A stretch of DNA of 64,000 bases, taken from assembly GCA_963773105.1 (NCBI GenBank), contig CAVZAA010000002.1, positions 1,116,001 to 1,180,000 of the forward strand, read 5' to 3'. A program made the position numbers and the translations under genes. The stretch comes from Trebonia sp963773105 (lineage in GTDB: Bacteria > Actinomycetota > Actinomycetes > Streptosporangiales > Streptosporangiaceae). Under the pieces are notes generated by a model, which searched no databases, was not told the origin of the DNA, and saw nothing but the letters and a program-made list of their open reading frames with translations. Numbering within the stretch: position 1 is the stretch's first letter; every line of letters starts with the position of its first letter. Below are positions 26,285 through 34,590 of the stretch, piece after piece.

Positions 26285-26740
26285 ATGAGCGATGTGCTTG
26301 CCGCGGACCGGGTACTGATGGCGCTGGCGCTTGAGCAGGCGCGGGCAGGCCTCGACGCGGGCGGGGTGCCGGTGGGGGCGGTACTCGCGGCGGGCGGCCA
26401 GGTGCTCGCCGCCGGGCACAACGAGCGGGTGCAGCGCGGTGACCCGGTGGCGCACGGCGAGATCGCCTGCCTGCGCAACGCCGGCCGCCGGCCCTCCTAC
26501 GCGGACACCACGCTCTACACCACGCTGTCCCCGTGCCAGATGTGCACCGGCGCGATCCTGCTGTTCCAGATCCCGCGGGTGGTCGTCGGCGAGGCCCGCA
26601 CCTTCGAGGGCGACCTGGACTTCCTCCGCGCCCGCGGGGTCGAGATCGTGCTTCTCGACGACCCCGCCTGCATCGCCGCGATGCAGGAGTTCCAGACCCG
26701 CTACCCGCACGTGTGGAGCGAGGACATCGGCGGGCGCTAG
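26285..26740 (+). CDS. Cytosine-deaminase-like nucleoside deaminase (fungal FCY1 type)
   Basis: 151 residues of the zinc deaminase fold. HGE near residue 57 supplies the zinc His and catalytic Glu, and SPCQMCTGAIL the two zinc cysteines. The whole protein, in particular IPRVVVGEARTFEGDLDFL, VEIVLLDDPACIAAMQEF and the ending W-S-EDIG, is closest in pattern to yeast cytosine deaminase rather than TadA. Likely reaction: deamination of cytosine or a related base. -10 TAACCT ends eight bases before ATG 26285, so it is probably leaderless and divergent from the deacylase gene. Confidence 0.85.
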   Translation: MSDVLAADRVLMALALEQARAGLDAGGVPVGAVLAAGGQVLAAGHNERVQRGDPVAHGEIACLRNAGRRPSYADTTLYTTLSPCQMCTGAILLFQIPRVVVGEARTFEGDLDFLRARGVEIVLLDDPACIAAMQEFQTRYPHVWSEDIGGR

Positions 26741-26875
26741 CCGGACGCTCCTGCCCCGTCGCCGCGTCGATCGTATTCGGGTTGGGGCGCAGGGATTCAG
26801 GCTGAGACACAAGATGGGAGGGTTTGCCTCTGTTGCCTCGGTTGTCGGGGTGCGTTCCTGCCCGAACCTGCGAGA

Positions 26876-26889
26876 TACACTCGCACCTT
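26876..26889 (+). promoter_or_regulatory. -10 box (TACACT) before the MoxR gene, leaderless layout
   Basis: TACACT at 26876-26881 is followed by eight bases and GTG 26890, with no Shine-Dalgarno. It supports the GTG as the real start. Confidence 0.55.
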
Positions 26890-27795
26890 GTGAGCAGCGT
26901 AGTCCCCGAAGAGGTCAGCGAGCGGTTTCCCGATGTGGCGGCACTGGCCGTCGCACTCGACAAGACCGGCTATATGGCCGGAGACCAGCTCGCGGCGGCG
27001 CTGTTCCTGGCCGTGCGGATGGGACAGCCAATCCTGCTTGAGGGCGAGCCGGGCGTGGGGAAGACCCAGGCCGCCAAGGCGATCGCCGAGGCACTCGACA
27101 CCGTGCTCGTCCGGCTGCAGTGCTACGAGGGCATCGCGTCGGCCGAGGCGCTCTACGAGTGGAACTACCCCAAGCAGTTGCTCGCGATCAGGCTGGCCGA
27201 GGCGACGCACGAGCAGATGCGGGAGACCGACCTGTTCCGCGAGGAGTTCCTGCTCTCCCGGCCGCTGCTGACCGCGATCGACCATCCGGGACCGCGGCCC
27301 GCCGTGCTGCTGATCGATGAGGTGGACCGGGCCGACGACGAGTTCGAGGCGTTCCTGTTCGAGATGCTGGCGGAGTCCTCTGTGACGATTCCCGAACTGG
27401 GGACGCGGCACGCCGTTGTGCCGCCGGTTGTCATCTTGACATCGAACAGGACCAGGGACCTGCACGACGCGCTGAAGCGGCGCTGCCTCTACCACTGGAT
27501 CGGCTTCCCCGACGCGGCCCGGGTGGCCGCGATCATCAGGCGGCGGGTGCCGGCCGCGGGCGAGGGGCTGGCGGGCGAGGTGGCCGCCGCCGTGGCGCGG
27601 CTGCGCGCGCTCGAGCTCGCCAAGTCACCGGGCATCTCCGAGGCCATCACCTGGGCGGGGGCGCTCACCGTGCTTGGCGCCTCGGGCCTGTCGGCCGCCG
27701 CGGCGGACGCGACGATGAGCGTCGTGATCAAGTACCCGGAAGACGAGCAGACGGTGCGGGAGGCCGGGCTGGCGTCTGTCATCGGGCATGGCTGA
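26890..27795 (+). CDS. MoxR-family AAA+ ATPase
   Basis: About 301 residues. Walker A LEGEPGVGKT near residue 52, Walker B VLLIDEVDRAD, sensor 1 VILTSNRTRDL and the arginine finger region LKRRCLYHWIGFP. The pattern (YEWNYPKQLLAIR) is that of CoxD-like MoxR proteins. MoxR ATPases act with VWA partners as chaperones that mature metal enzymes or complexes. The next gene is such a VWA protein and overlaps it by eight bases. No carbon monoxide dehydrogenase genes are nearby, so the client is unknown. Confidence 0.9.
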   Translation: MSSVVPEEVSERFPDVAALAVALDKTGYMAGDQLAAALFLAVRMGQPILLEGEPGVGKTQAAKAIAEALDTVLVRLQCYEGIASAEALYEWNYPKQLLAIRLAEATHEQMRETDLFREEFLLSRPLLTAIDHPGPRPAVLLIDEVDRADDEFEAFLFEMLAESSVTIPELGTRHAVVPPVVILTSNRTRDLHDALKRRCLYHWIGFPDAARVAAIIRRRVPAAGEGLAGEVAAAVARLRALELAKSPGISEAITWAGALTVLGASGLSAAAADATMSVVIKYPEDEQTVREAGLASVIGHG

Positions 27796-29281
27796 CGGAC
27801 GCCCGACCGACGGCGCGGTCGGCGTCATGGCCTCCGGCCTGGCCGGATTCGACTACGCGGCGCTGGCCGCGGTCGTAGCGGTGGCGCTGCGGTCGGCCGG
27901 GCTGCCCGCCGGTCCTGACCGCAGCGAGCGGCTCGCGGGCGCGCTGACCGTGATGCACGCGACATCGCTGGCGGAACTGCACGCCTGCGCGCTCGCCACC
28001 ATGGTGTCGGGGCCTGCGCAGGTTGACGTGTTCGAGCGGGTGTTCAACGAGCTGTTCGGGAAGGGCGGGCCGGGCGGGGCGCGTCGGCCCGAGGTGACCG
28101 CGCCGCAGCCGAACATGGTGGTCGAGTCGACGGAACGCGCGGACGCTTCCGACGAGGCGGCGGACCCGACCGGGGCCGGGGGCGACGAGCTGCCGGAGGC
28201 GCTGCGCGGGCTTGACGAGGCGCTGGCGGCGGAGGCCGCGGAAGCCGCGTCGGAGCCGGACGCCGATGCCGACGCAGATTCCGAGGAGGGCGTGCCCGCC
28301 GTTCGCCGGGTCGCGTCGATGACCGAGCGGCTGCGGGAGCGGGATTTCGCGCAGTTGTCGCCGTCAGAACTGGCGCAGCTGGCAACCTTGATGCGGCAGC
28401 TCGTGATCGCGGTGCCACCGCGCCGTACCCGACGGTACCGGCCGCGCAAGGACGGGGCCAGGCTCGACATGCGCCGGACCATGCGGCAGGCCACCCGCAC
28501 CGGCGGCGAGCCCCTCAGGATCGCGCGGCAGGCGGTCCGGGTCCGCCAGCGGCGGCTCGTCGTCCTGTGCGACATCTCCGGCTCGATGGAGCCCTACGCG
28601 CGCGCGATTCTGCAGCTCATGTACGTTGCCTCGCGCTCCACGGCCGCGTCGGGCGGCGGCGGCTCCGGTTTCTCCGGCCCGACCAGGGACGCCGCCAGGC
28701 CGCGGACGGAGGTATTCACGTTCGCCACCCGTCTGACCAGGCTGACCCCCTACCTGGCGGCCGCCACCCCGGAGACGATGCTGGCGCGGGCCGGGCAGGC
28801 CGCCCCCGACTGGGCGGGCGGTACCAGGATCGGCGCGGCCCTGCGCGAGTTCAACGACCGTTACGGCATCCGCGGCATGGCGCGGGGGGCCGTCGTCCTG
28901 ATCATCTCCGACGGCTGGGAGACCGGCGACCCGGCCCTGGTGGGCGCGCAGATGGCACGGCTGCACCGGGTCGCGTACCGGATCGTGTGGGCCAACCCGC
29001 GGACGCAGAGCGACCGGTACCGACCGGAAGTGGGCGGCATGGCGGCCGCCTGGCCATACTGCGATGCGGTCGTCAGCGCGCACAACTTCGAATCGCTCGA
29101 CGAACTGCTCGCAGCACTGCGCGCGCCGAAGGTGCAGCGCCCGACGATCGCGCCGTCGGCCTCTGCTGCTGCTGCTGCTTCTGCCGCGGGCGCGGACGCA
29201 GGGGCGACGGGCGTAGGGCCGGGGCCGGCCCCGCTGTCCCTGCCGATCACGCAGGCGCTGGGCCGTCGCTGGAGTTCCTAG
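27788..29281 (+). CDS. VWA-domain protein (CoxE-like), partner of the MoxR ATPase
   Basis: 497 residues. The N-terminal ~110 residues are helical, then comes an acidic Ala/Asp/Glu linker (~130-170), a basic segment (PPRRTRRYRPRKDG), and a C-terminal von Willebrand A domain with the MIDAS motif DISGSM near residue 262 and ISDGWETGD further on. The order is that of CoxE-type proteins coupled to MoxR/CoxD. The last ~40 residues are Ala/Gly-rich with a GCT run. The stop codon lies a few bases from the end of a TnpB element. Confidence 0.88.
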   Translation: MADGRPTDGAVGVMASGLAGFDYAALAAVVAVALRSAGLPAGPDRSERLAGALTVMHATSLAELHACALATMVSGPAQVDVFERVFNELFGKGGPGGARRPEVTAPQPNMVVESTERADASDEAADPTGAGGDELPEALRGLDEALAAEAAEAASEPDADADADSEEGVPAVRRVASMTERLRERDFAQLSPSELAQLATLMRQLVIAVPPRRTRRYRPRKDGARLDMRRTMRQATRTGGEPLRIARQAVRVRQRRLVVLCDISGSMEPYARAILQLMYVASRSTAASGGGGSGFSGPTRDAARPRTEVFTFATRLTRLTPYLAAATPETMLARAGQAAPDWAGGTRIGAALREFNDRYGIRGMARGAVVLIISDGWETGDPALVGAQMARLHRVAYRIVWANPRTQSDRYRPEVGGMAAAWPYCDAVVSAHNFESLDELLAALRAPKVQRPTIAPSASAAAAASAAGADAGATGVGPGPAPLSLPITQALGRRWSS

Positions 29282-29442
29282 TGCACCTGTCCGTAAGTTC
29301 GTCGGGGTTTAGCCGGCGGCTTGCGGGCTCCTCGCTGGTGGCGAGCGACTCCCCGTTCGGTGGTTGCCGTTGGGGGCGGGCCGGTGCCGGCCAGGGGACC
29401 GTGGGCGGGTGGCCGTGATGGGGGCCGTCGCCTGGGGTCACG
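29282..29442 (-). ncRNA. Probable omega-RNA (right-end RNA) scaffold of the TnpB element
   Basis: Read on the minus strand after the tnpB stop, this stretch has three short hairpins: GGCCG-GCAC-CGGCC, CTCGC-CACCA-GCGAG and AGCCG-C-CGGCT, then CCCCGACGAACTTACGG next to the element end. This is the place and layout of IS605-family omega-RNAs, whose guide is the flanking host sequence. The guide would then read into the antisense of the VWA gene 3' end. The exact 3' boundary is not proven. Confidence 0.5.
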
Positions 29443-30841
29443 TCATGCCGGGTGCACACCTGGCAGGTGCGTCCCGGCTCGGCGGTGCGTGATCCCCGCG
29501 CTCTCCTGTGGCGGGGGGATGGTGGTTCCGCCGCCGTTGCGGGCGGCGATGTTGGCGGCCGCGATCAGGTCGCGGTGCCCCGCGCGCCCGCAGTGCGGGC
29601 AGCGGAAATCCCGGCCGGCGGGCCTGGGCGCCCGCCGGGAACAGGACGGGCAGGTGGAAGAGGTGCCCCGCTCGTCGACCAGGTTGACGGTGATCCCGGC
29701 GGCCTCGGCCTTGTCCCTCAGGGCGCGGATGAGGTGGCCGACGCGCCAGTCCCGGGTCCGCTGGTTATGCCGCCGGCCCGCTTTCAGGTTCAGGACGCCG
29801 CGCGGGTCGCCGACCGCCAGCGTCCCCACCCGATGCCCCACCGCCCAGCCGACCACGGCCTTGGCGGCCTCGTGCTGGGCCTGCCGGACCCGCCGCCGGT
29901 GCCGGGCCTCGGCGTCCCGCTGCCGGCCCTTGTGCCGGCGCCAGCGGCGCGACCCCCGCTGCCCCGGCTTGGGGGCGCGGCGGGCGGCGGCGCGGGAGCG
30001 GCCCTTGCGGTCGCGCAGGTGCTGCCGGCACTCGGCCCGGATGGCCCGCCCGGAGACCAGCAACCGCGCCCCGTCCGGGTCCTGCGGCGGCGTAGGGGTG
30101 GATGATGCCCAGGTCCACGCCCGCGACCCGGGCGGGGTCGGGCCCGGTCCCGTCCGGGTAGGCGGTCACGGGGACCTCGGCGGTCACGTCCAGGTACAGG
30201 CGCCCGGCGTCGAACCCGAGGGTCACCGACCGGACCTGGCTGGCCGGGTAGGGGATGTCCCGGTCCAGGCGGATCAGCAGTGGCGGGCGCCCGCGGGCGG
30301 CCGGGAGGCGCAGCATCCGGCCGTCGAGGGCGAACGTGCCCGCGTGCCAGCGGACGGGGACCAGGCCGCGCCTGCGCCGGGGGAACCGCGCCGAGGCGTC
30401 TCCCGCCTTGCGCTTTGCGGCGGCGGCGAACCAGGCGTCGGAGTAGCGGCGCAGCACAGATCTCGCCCCGGTGGTGTCGAGCTCGCCGAAGGTGCCCGGC
30501 CCGGATACCGCCAGTTCGCGGCACAGGTCCTGGTAGCCCGCCAGCGGGGCGTCATGGCGGCGGCGCCGCCACTGGTTCAGCTCCAGCACGGCGCACCACA
30601 CGTCGCCCGCGGACCGCAGCAGCCCGAACAGCCGGTTCCGCTGGGCGCGGGTCACGCGCAGCCCGCACCGGGCGGTGCGGTGCACCACCGGCGGCGCATC
30701 CCGCTCACGTTTTCGAGGCATGAGCCCATGAAACCACCCCCCACCGACAAAACCGGGCCGCGAAAACCGAAATGCGCCTGCGGCCTCTACCTCCGCGACA
30801 CTACGGCCTAGCTCGACCCGCCCCCCGACGAACTAACGGGC
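29289..30841 (-). mobile_element. IS200/IS605-type TnpB-only element with 19-bp end repeats
   Basis: The element carries only a tnpB gene, no TnpA. Its ends are GTCCGTAAGTTCGTCGGGG (29289-29307) and, inverted, CCCCGACGAACTAACGGGC (30823-30841): 17 of 19 bases match. It lies between the VWA gene stop and the stop of an acetyltransferase gene, so it interrupts neither. Confidence 0.6.
29443..30721 (-). pseudogene. tnpB: TnpB-like RNA-guided nuclease gene, frameshifted
   Basis: The N-terminal part (30721 to about 30080) and the C-terminal part (to 29443) are in different frames; one extra G in GGACCCGGACGG near 30078 explains it. Joined, the protein is about 425 residues: helical N-terminus, RuvC-I GVDLGIIHPYA, a basic bridge (RDAEARHRRRVRQAQHEA), TLAVGDPRGV where RuvC-II Glu is expected, then VDERGTSSTCPSCS with a CxxC/CxxC zinc ribbon and RuvC-III HRDLIAAANIA. 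The RuvC-II Glu is absent at its normal place and a Glu lies in DERGTSS, as in TnpBs with a rearranged catalytic site. Not expressed intact unless the frameshift is an assembly error or is recoded. Confidence 0.8.
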
Positions 30842-30884
30842 GCACCCACTTGATCGGCTGCCGGTAGAACTAGGCCGCGCTCTG

Positions 30885-31529
30885 CTAGCCGATGCCCAGG
30901 ACCGGCAAGCACTCCTCGACGCCGGTCAGCTTGATGTCGTCCCGACGGACCCGCTCCCACGCGTCCCGGGTGAGCCGCCACTGCTGGATCTGCGCGGGCT
31001 CGCCGCGGCGGGTGTCCCAGTCCGTGCCGTTCGGTTCGTAGCCCAGGGCACGGGAAACGCGGTTGGACGCCTCGTTGTCGACGAAGGCGTCGCTGCCCGC
31101 CTCGCGTGCGCCCAGCCCGGCGAAGGCCAGCTGCAGGATCGCCGCCCGCATTTCCCTGCCGAGCCCTTGCCCGCGGCGGCCGGGGGCCAGCCACGAGAAG
31201 CTGGTCACGGTGCCGAACCGGGTGAAGTTCCGGCCGGTGAGGTCTTGCATGCCGACCGGTTCGCCGTCGACGAGCACGGCGAAGTACAGCCGCCACGAAT
31301 CCGGGCTAACCCGGCCGCGGCCGGTCCAGATGGCGCGCAGCCATTGCCATTCGCGTTCGGGGCTGTCGGCGTAGAACGAGATCGGGTCGTCGAACGGCCA
31401 CGGCTCGGCGTCGGCGATCCCGGCCCGGACGAGCGGGACGAGCCGTTCCAGCAGTTCGTCGGACGCGCCGGCCAGCGTCAGGCGCGGCGTGCGGACTTCG
31501 ACGTTCAGCGGGGGATAGGTGTGGGCCAC
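30885..31529 (-). CDS. RimJ/RimL-like GNAT N-acetyltransferase
   Basis: 214 residues. VEVRTPRLTLAGAS is the usual RimJ/RimL start; acetyl-CoA binding is by PGRRGQGLGREMRAAI (R-G-Q-G-L-G), and VDNEASNRVSRALGYEPNG is the following N-x-x-S-x-x-x-x-x-x-LGY block. Such enzymes acetylate protein N-termini, amino acids or antibiotics; the substrate is unknown. Monocistronic. Confidence 0.85.
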   Translation of the reverse strand: MAHTYPPLNVEVRTPRLTLAGASDELLERLVPLVRAGIADAEPWPFDDPISFYADSPEREWQWLRAIWTGRGRVSPDSWRLYFAVLVDGEPVGMQDLTGRNFTRFGTVTSFSWLAPGRRGQGLGREMRAAILQLAFAGLGAREAGSDAFVDNEASNRVSRALGYEPNGTDWDTRRGEPAQIQQWRLTRDAWERVRRDDIKLTGVEECLPVLGIG

Positions 31530-31672
31530 GCCCGGATGGTAGCCAGCCCGCCCGGCCGCCGCATCCGGTTTTCCCTGCGCCTGTGGCTAGATCCGCGACG
31601 CATTTAGCGGGGGGCGGCGTGGGTGGAAGCCTGCCGAGTACGCCACAAACTGACGCCGGAGTCTTTGGTTGC

Positions 31673-31686
31673 TTGTCAATTGACAA
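31673..31686. promoter_or_regulatory. Perfect 14-bp palindrome TTGTCAATTGACAA upstream of the Rieske oxygenase
   Basis: It includes a consensus -35 element (TTGACA, 31680-31685) and lies 74 bases before the start of the oxygenase gene. TTGTC-N4-GACAA type dyads are typical GntR-family operators (established for several members). No GntR gene is adjacent in the window. Confidence 0.5.
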
Positions 31687-31759
31687 CCTTGTTATCGCAG
31701 TGAGACGGTCGAAATGGCGGTCGAAGGTCGAACTGGTCCAGGTCAGGTGGAGGTGCGGC

Positions 31760-33070
31760 ATGCTGCGGGCGGAAGAGAACGAGATCTTGACCAGGGTGGG
31801 TCCGGGAACGCTCATGGGCGACTTGCTCCGCCGCTACTGGACGCCAGCCTGCCTGACGGCCGAGGTCCCAGAGCCGGGTGGCGCGCCTGCCCGGGTACGC
31901 CTGCTCGGCGAGAACCTGGTCGCCTATCGGGACACTGCTGGGCGGGTGGGGCTGCTGCAGGAGAACTGCCCGCACCGTGGCGCGTCGCTCTACTTCGGGC
32001 GCAATGAGGGCGCCGCCTTGCGCTGCGTCTACCACGGGTGGGCGTTCGACGCGGACGGGCAATGCGTGGACATGCCGAGCGAGCCGCAGCCGTTCTGCGA
32101 CAAGGTGCGGATGCGGGCGTATCCCACCCACGAATCAGGCGGAATCGTCTGGACTTACCTGGGTCCGAGGGACACGATGACGCCCTTCAGGGACTTCGGT
32201 ACAGATGGGCGCGACGCGGCCGAGTTCATGGCGACCAAGCAGGTGACGACCTGCAACTGGGTGCAGGCGATGGAGGGCAACCTCGATACGGCCCACATCT
32301 CCCACCTACATCAGTTTGACGGGATCGACGACATCCCGGACGACGGCTCCGACAAGCCCGGCTACCCGTCTAACGCCATGTCCTGGAAGTTCTGGCGCCA
32401 CGACCGCGCTCCGCGCCTCGAACTCGAGGAAACCTGGTACGGGTACCGGTACGCGGGAGTCCGCACCACGCCCAACGGCAACACCCATGTGCGCATCACC
32501 GCCTACGCCCTGCCGTATTCGACAATGGTGGCCAGCATTCCGTTCAGCGCGGGGCAGGGACTGTTCGTGCCGATCGACGACGAGAACTGCTGGCGCTATT
32601 TCGTCGCGCCCAAGGTCAGGCAGAACCCCCGCGAGCTTGGCGGGGCGAACCTCTTCTCCGTCGCTCCGTTCACGACGCCGATCTCCGCCTACACCGACGG
32701 CATCATCCCGCGCCGCTACACCTCGGACAACGACTACCTGATCGACCGCGAGGCTCAGCGCAACGGCATCTTCAGCGGCGTCTCCGACTTCGTGAGCCAG
32801 GACCTCATGGTGACCGAGTCGATGGGACCGATCTACGACCGAACCCAGGAGCAGCTGGGCTCGACCGACCGCGCCATCAGCCGAATGCGGCACATCCTGA
32901 TCTCGGCGGCAAAAGGCCTCGCCGAGGGCAAGGAGCCGCCTGCCGTGGCGGCCGGGCTTGACTACCGGGCAATCCGGGGGGCCGAGAAGATCCTTGAGCC
33001 GGGAGAGGACTGGCGCAGCCTCGGCACCGACGGGGACCCCGTCGTCCGAGAGGCCCTCGGAATCGAGTGA
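31760..33070 (+). CDS. Rieske non-heme iron oxygenase, alpha-subunit type
   Basis: 436 residues starting at ATG 31760 after GGAGGTGCGGC. Residues ~70-92 hold the Rieske [2Fe-2S] site CPHRG...CVYHGW; the mononuclear iron site is in AMEGNLDTAHISHLH. The layout (short N-terminus, long C-terminal domain) fits phthalate/vanillate/3-chlorobenzoate-type oxygenases that hydroxylate or O-demethylate aromatics. No reductase or ferredoxin gene is adjacent, so electrons must come from elsewhere. It is transcribed alone and meets the next gene head-on with four bases between. Confidence 0.88.
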   Translation: MLRAEENEILTRVGPGTLMGDLLRRYWTPACLTAEVPEPGGAPARVRLLGENLVAYRDTAGRVGLLQENCPHRGASLYFGRNEGAALRCVYHGWAFDADGQCVDMPSEPQPFCDKVRMRAYPTHESGGIVWTYLGPRDTMTPFRDFGTDGRDAAEFMATKQVTTCNWVQAMEGNLDTAHISHLHQFDGIDDIPDDGSDKPGYPSNAMSWKFWRHDRAPRLELEETWYGYRYAGVRTTPNGNTHVRITAYALPYSTMVASIPFSAGQGLFVPIDDENCWRYFVAPKVRQNPRELGGANLFSVAPFTTPISAYTDGIIPRRYTSDNDYLIDREAQRNGIFSGVSDFVSQDLMVTESMGPIYDRTQEQLGSTDRAISRMRHILISAAKGLAEGKEPPAVAAGLDYRAIRGAEKILEPGEDWRSLGTDGDPVVREALGIE

Positions 33071-33074
33071 TGTT

Positions 33075-33881
33075 CTACGGCTTGCGCGCCACGCCCCCGT
33101 AGCAATTCACCTCCGCCGCAGTCGGACGGGGCCCGCTATCGGCCGGGCGCCATTCCGACACGAGTACCACGCCAGGCGGCACCAGCTCGAGGCCGCGGAA
33201 CGCGAGCGCTTCGAACTCATCGGAACGTCGCTTCTGCATCGCTATTCCTGCGCGCTGCATCGCCTTCTGTCCGGCCGCAGTGGCGTCCGGATCGTGTTCC
33301 GTCGTGAGATGAGAGGCGGCGAGGTAGCTGCCGGGCGGCAGCGCGTCGAGCAGGGTCGCGATGATCTGCCGTGGCTGGTCCTCGTCCCTGATGAAGTGCA
33401 GGATCGCGGCCATGACCAGCCCGATCGGCTGCCCGAAGTCCAGTACGTCCCTGGTCACCGGGTCGGACAGGATCGCGGCAGGATTCCGCAGGTCGGCGTG
33501 AATGTAGGCGGTGCGGCCCTCGGGCGCGGAGCTGAGCAGTGCCCGCGCATGGGCGAGGACGAGCGGGTCGTGGTCGGCGTAGACGACGCGGGAGGACGGA
33601 GCCGCCGCCTGCGCGACGTTGTGAACGTTATTCGTGGTGGGAAGCCCGCTTCCGATATCGAGGAACTGCCGGATCCCGGCCTCCGCCGTCAGGTACCGAA
33701 CCGCCCGGCCTAGGAACGCCCGGTTCTCGCGCGCCGCGATGCGGACGGACGGCGAGTGCTGCAACACCGTCGCGGCGGCGTCGCGGTCGGCCGCGAAGTG
33801 GTTCTCGCCGCCGAGGAAATAGTCGTACATGCGGGCCGCATGCGGCTTAGAGCTATCGATCTCCGGTGCTTGGTCGGACAT
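33075..33881 (-). CDS. S-adenosylmethionine methyltransferase, DUF574/PF04672 family
   Basis: 268 residues. PHAARMYDYFLGGENHFAADR at the start (shown in part), FLDIGSGLPTTNNVH as SAM-binding motif I, VVYADHDPLVLAHARALL as motif II and MAAILHFIRDED are diagnostic for this actinobacterial family. Substrates are mostly unknown; the family is multi-copy in streptomycetes and often follows regulatory or secondary-metabolite genes. Confidence 0.9.
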   Translation of the reverse strand: MSDQAPEIDSSKPHAARMYDYFLGGENHFAADRDAAATVLQHSPSVRIAARENRAFLGRAVRYLTAEAGIRQFLDIGSGLPTTNNVHNVAQAAAPSSRVVYADHDPLVLAHARALLSSAPEGRTAYIHADLRNPAAILSDPVTRDVLDFGQPIGLVMAAILHFIRDEDQPRQIIATLLDALPPGSYLAASHLTTEHDPDATAAGQKAMQRAGIAMQKRRSDEFEALAFRGLELVPPGVVLVSEWRPADSGPRPTAAEVNCYGGVARKP

Positions 33882-33935
33882 TTCGCCCCTCTCGCCTCGG
33901 GGTCGTATCGGGCTGTCAGCGGAGGTAGAAGATCA

Positions 33936-34590
33936 CTAGCGGCTGAGCCACGAGGGGCCATCGCCAGCCCTCTCTTCGAGACGCAACTCGCGGATCTCTG
34001 CGGTGTCAAGGGAGGGTAGGCTCCGATGCCTGGTCGGGCTCATTCGCAGGAAGCCCGCCTGCAGGATCTGCAGCGTGTCTCCGTGGGAGACCAGGAGAAT
34101 GGTGCGACCGCAGTATCGCCGTTCCAGATCGGCGATGAAGGCGGTCGCCCGGTCCAGCACTGCGGCCACCGGCTCGACACCGCTGCCGGCCTGACCGCCG
34201 CCCGACTCGTCGGCCGCCCAGACCAGGGCGTAGTTGTCGGTCGCCGACCCTTCCCATTTCCCGAAGCACCGCTCGCGCAGGGCTTCCGCCAGTTCGACCT
34301 CGGGCGCGTCGAGGTGCGCGCGAACGATCTCTGCGGTCTGCCTCGCGCGCGAGAAGTCGGACGAGCAAATGATCGTGTCCCTCGGCAAGCCACAGGCGTG
34401 CGCGGTCTCGAGCGCCTGCCTGCGGCCAAGGTCGGACAGCCCGTAATCGCCCACGTCGGTCATTCTCGATGCGGCTCACGATCAGCCCGGCCACGTTCGC
34501 CCTGCTCTGCCCGTGCCGCATGATGCTGTACCGGTTGGCAAGGCGATCCGACCCTCGCAGCTGGCTGGTGCAGCCGTCACTGGCGATCAA
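33936..34590 (-). pseudogene. Histidine phosphatase (phosphoglycerate-mutase-like), frameshifted
   Basis: The N-terminus with the catalytic YSIMRHGQSRANVAG is in one frame (from TTG 34590, which overlaps the upstream stop as TTGA); near 34460 the frame changes and continues as DYGLSDLGRRQALETA, ICSSDFSRARQTAEI, LRERCFGKWEG and the second histidine in LLVSHGDTLQIL. One surplus base explains the break. Intact, it would be about 215 residues. Either disrupted or an assembly indel. Transcribed with the nitronate monooxygenase gene. Confidence 0.75.

Noticed and set aside
30060..30090. Programmed frameshift in tnpB
   Set aside because: No slippery heptamer with a following structure is evident, and four nearby genes have similar single-base breaks, so decay or assembly error is more likely.
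29321..30811. A 496-codon plus-strand frame over the TnpB element
   Set aside because: Antisense of tnpB with no recognisable sequence; the minus strand has RuvC and zinc-ribbon motifs.
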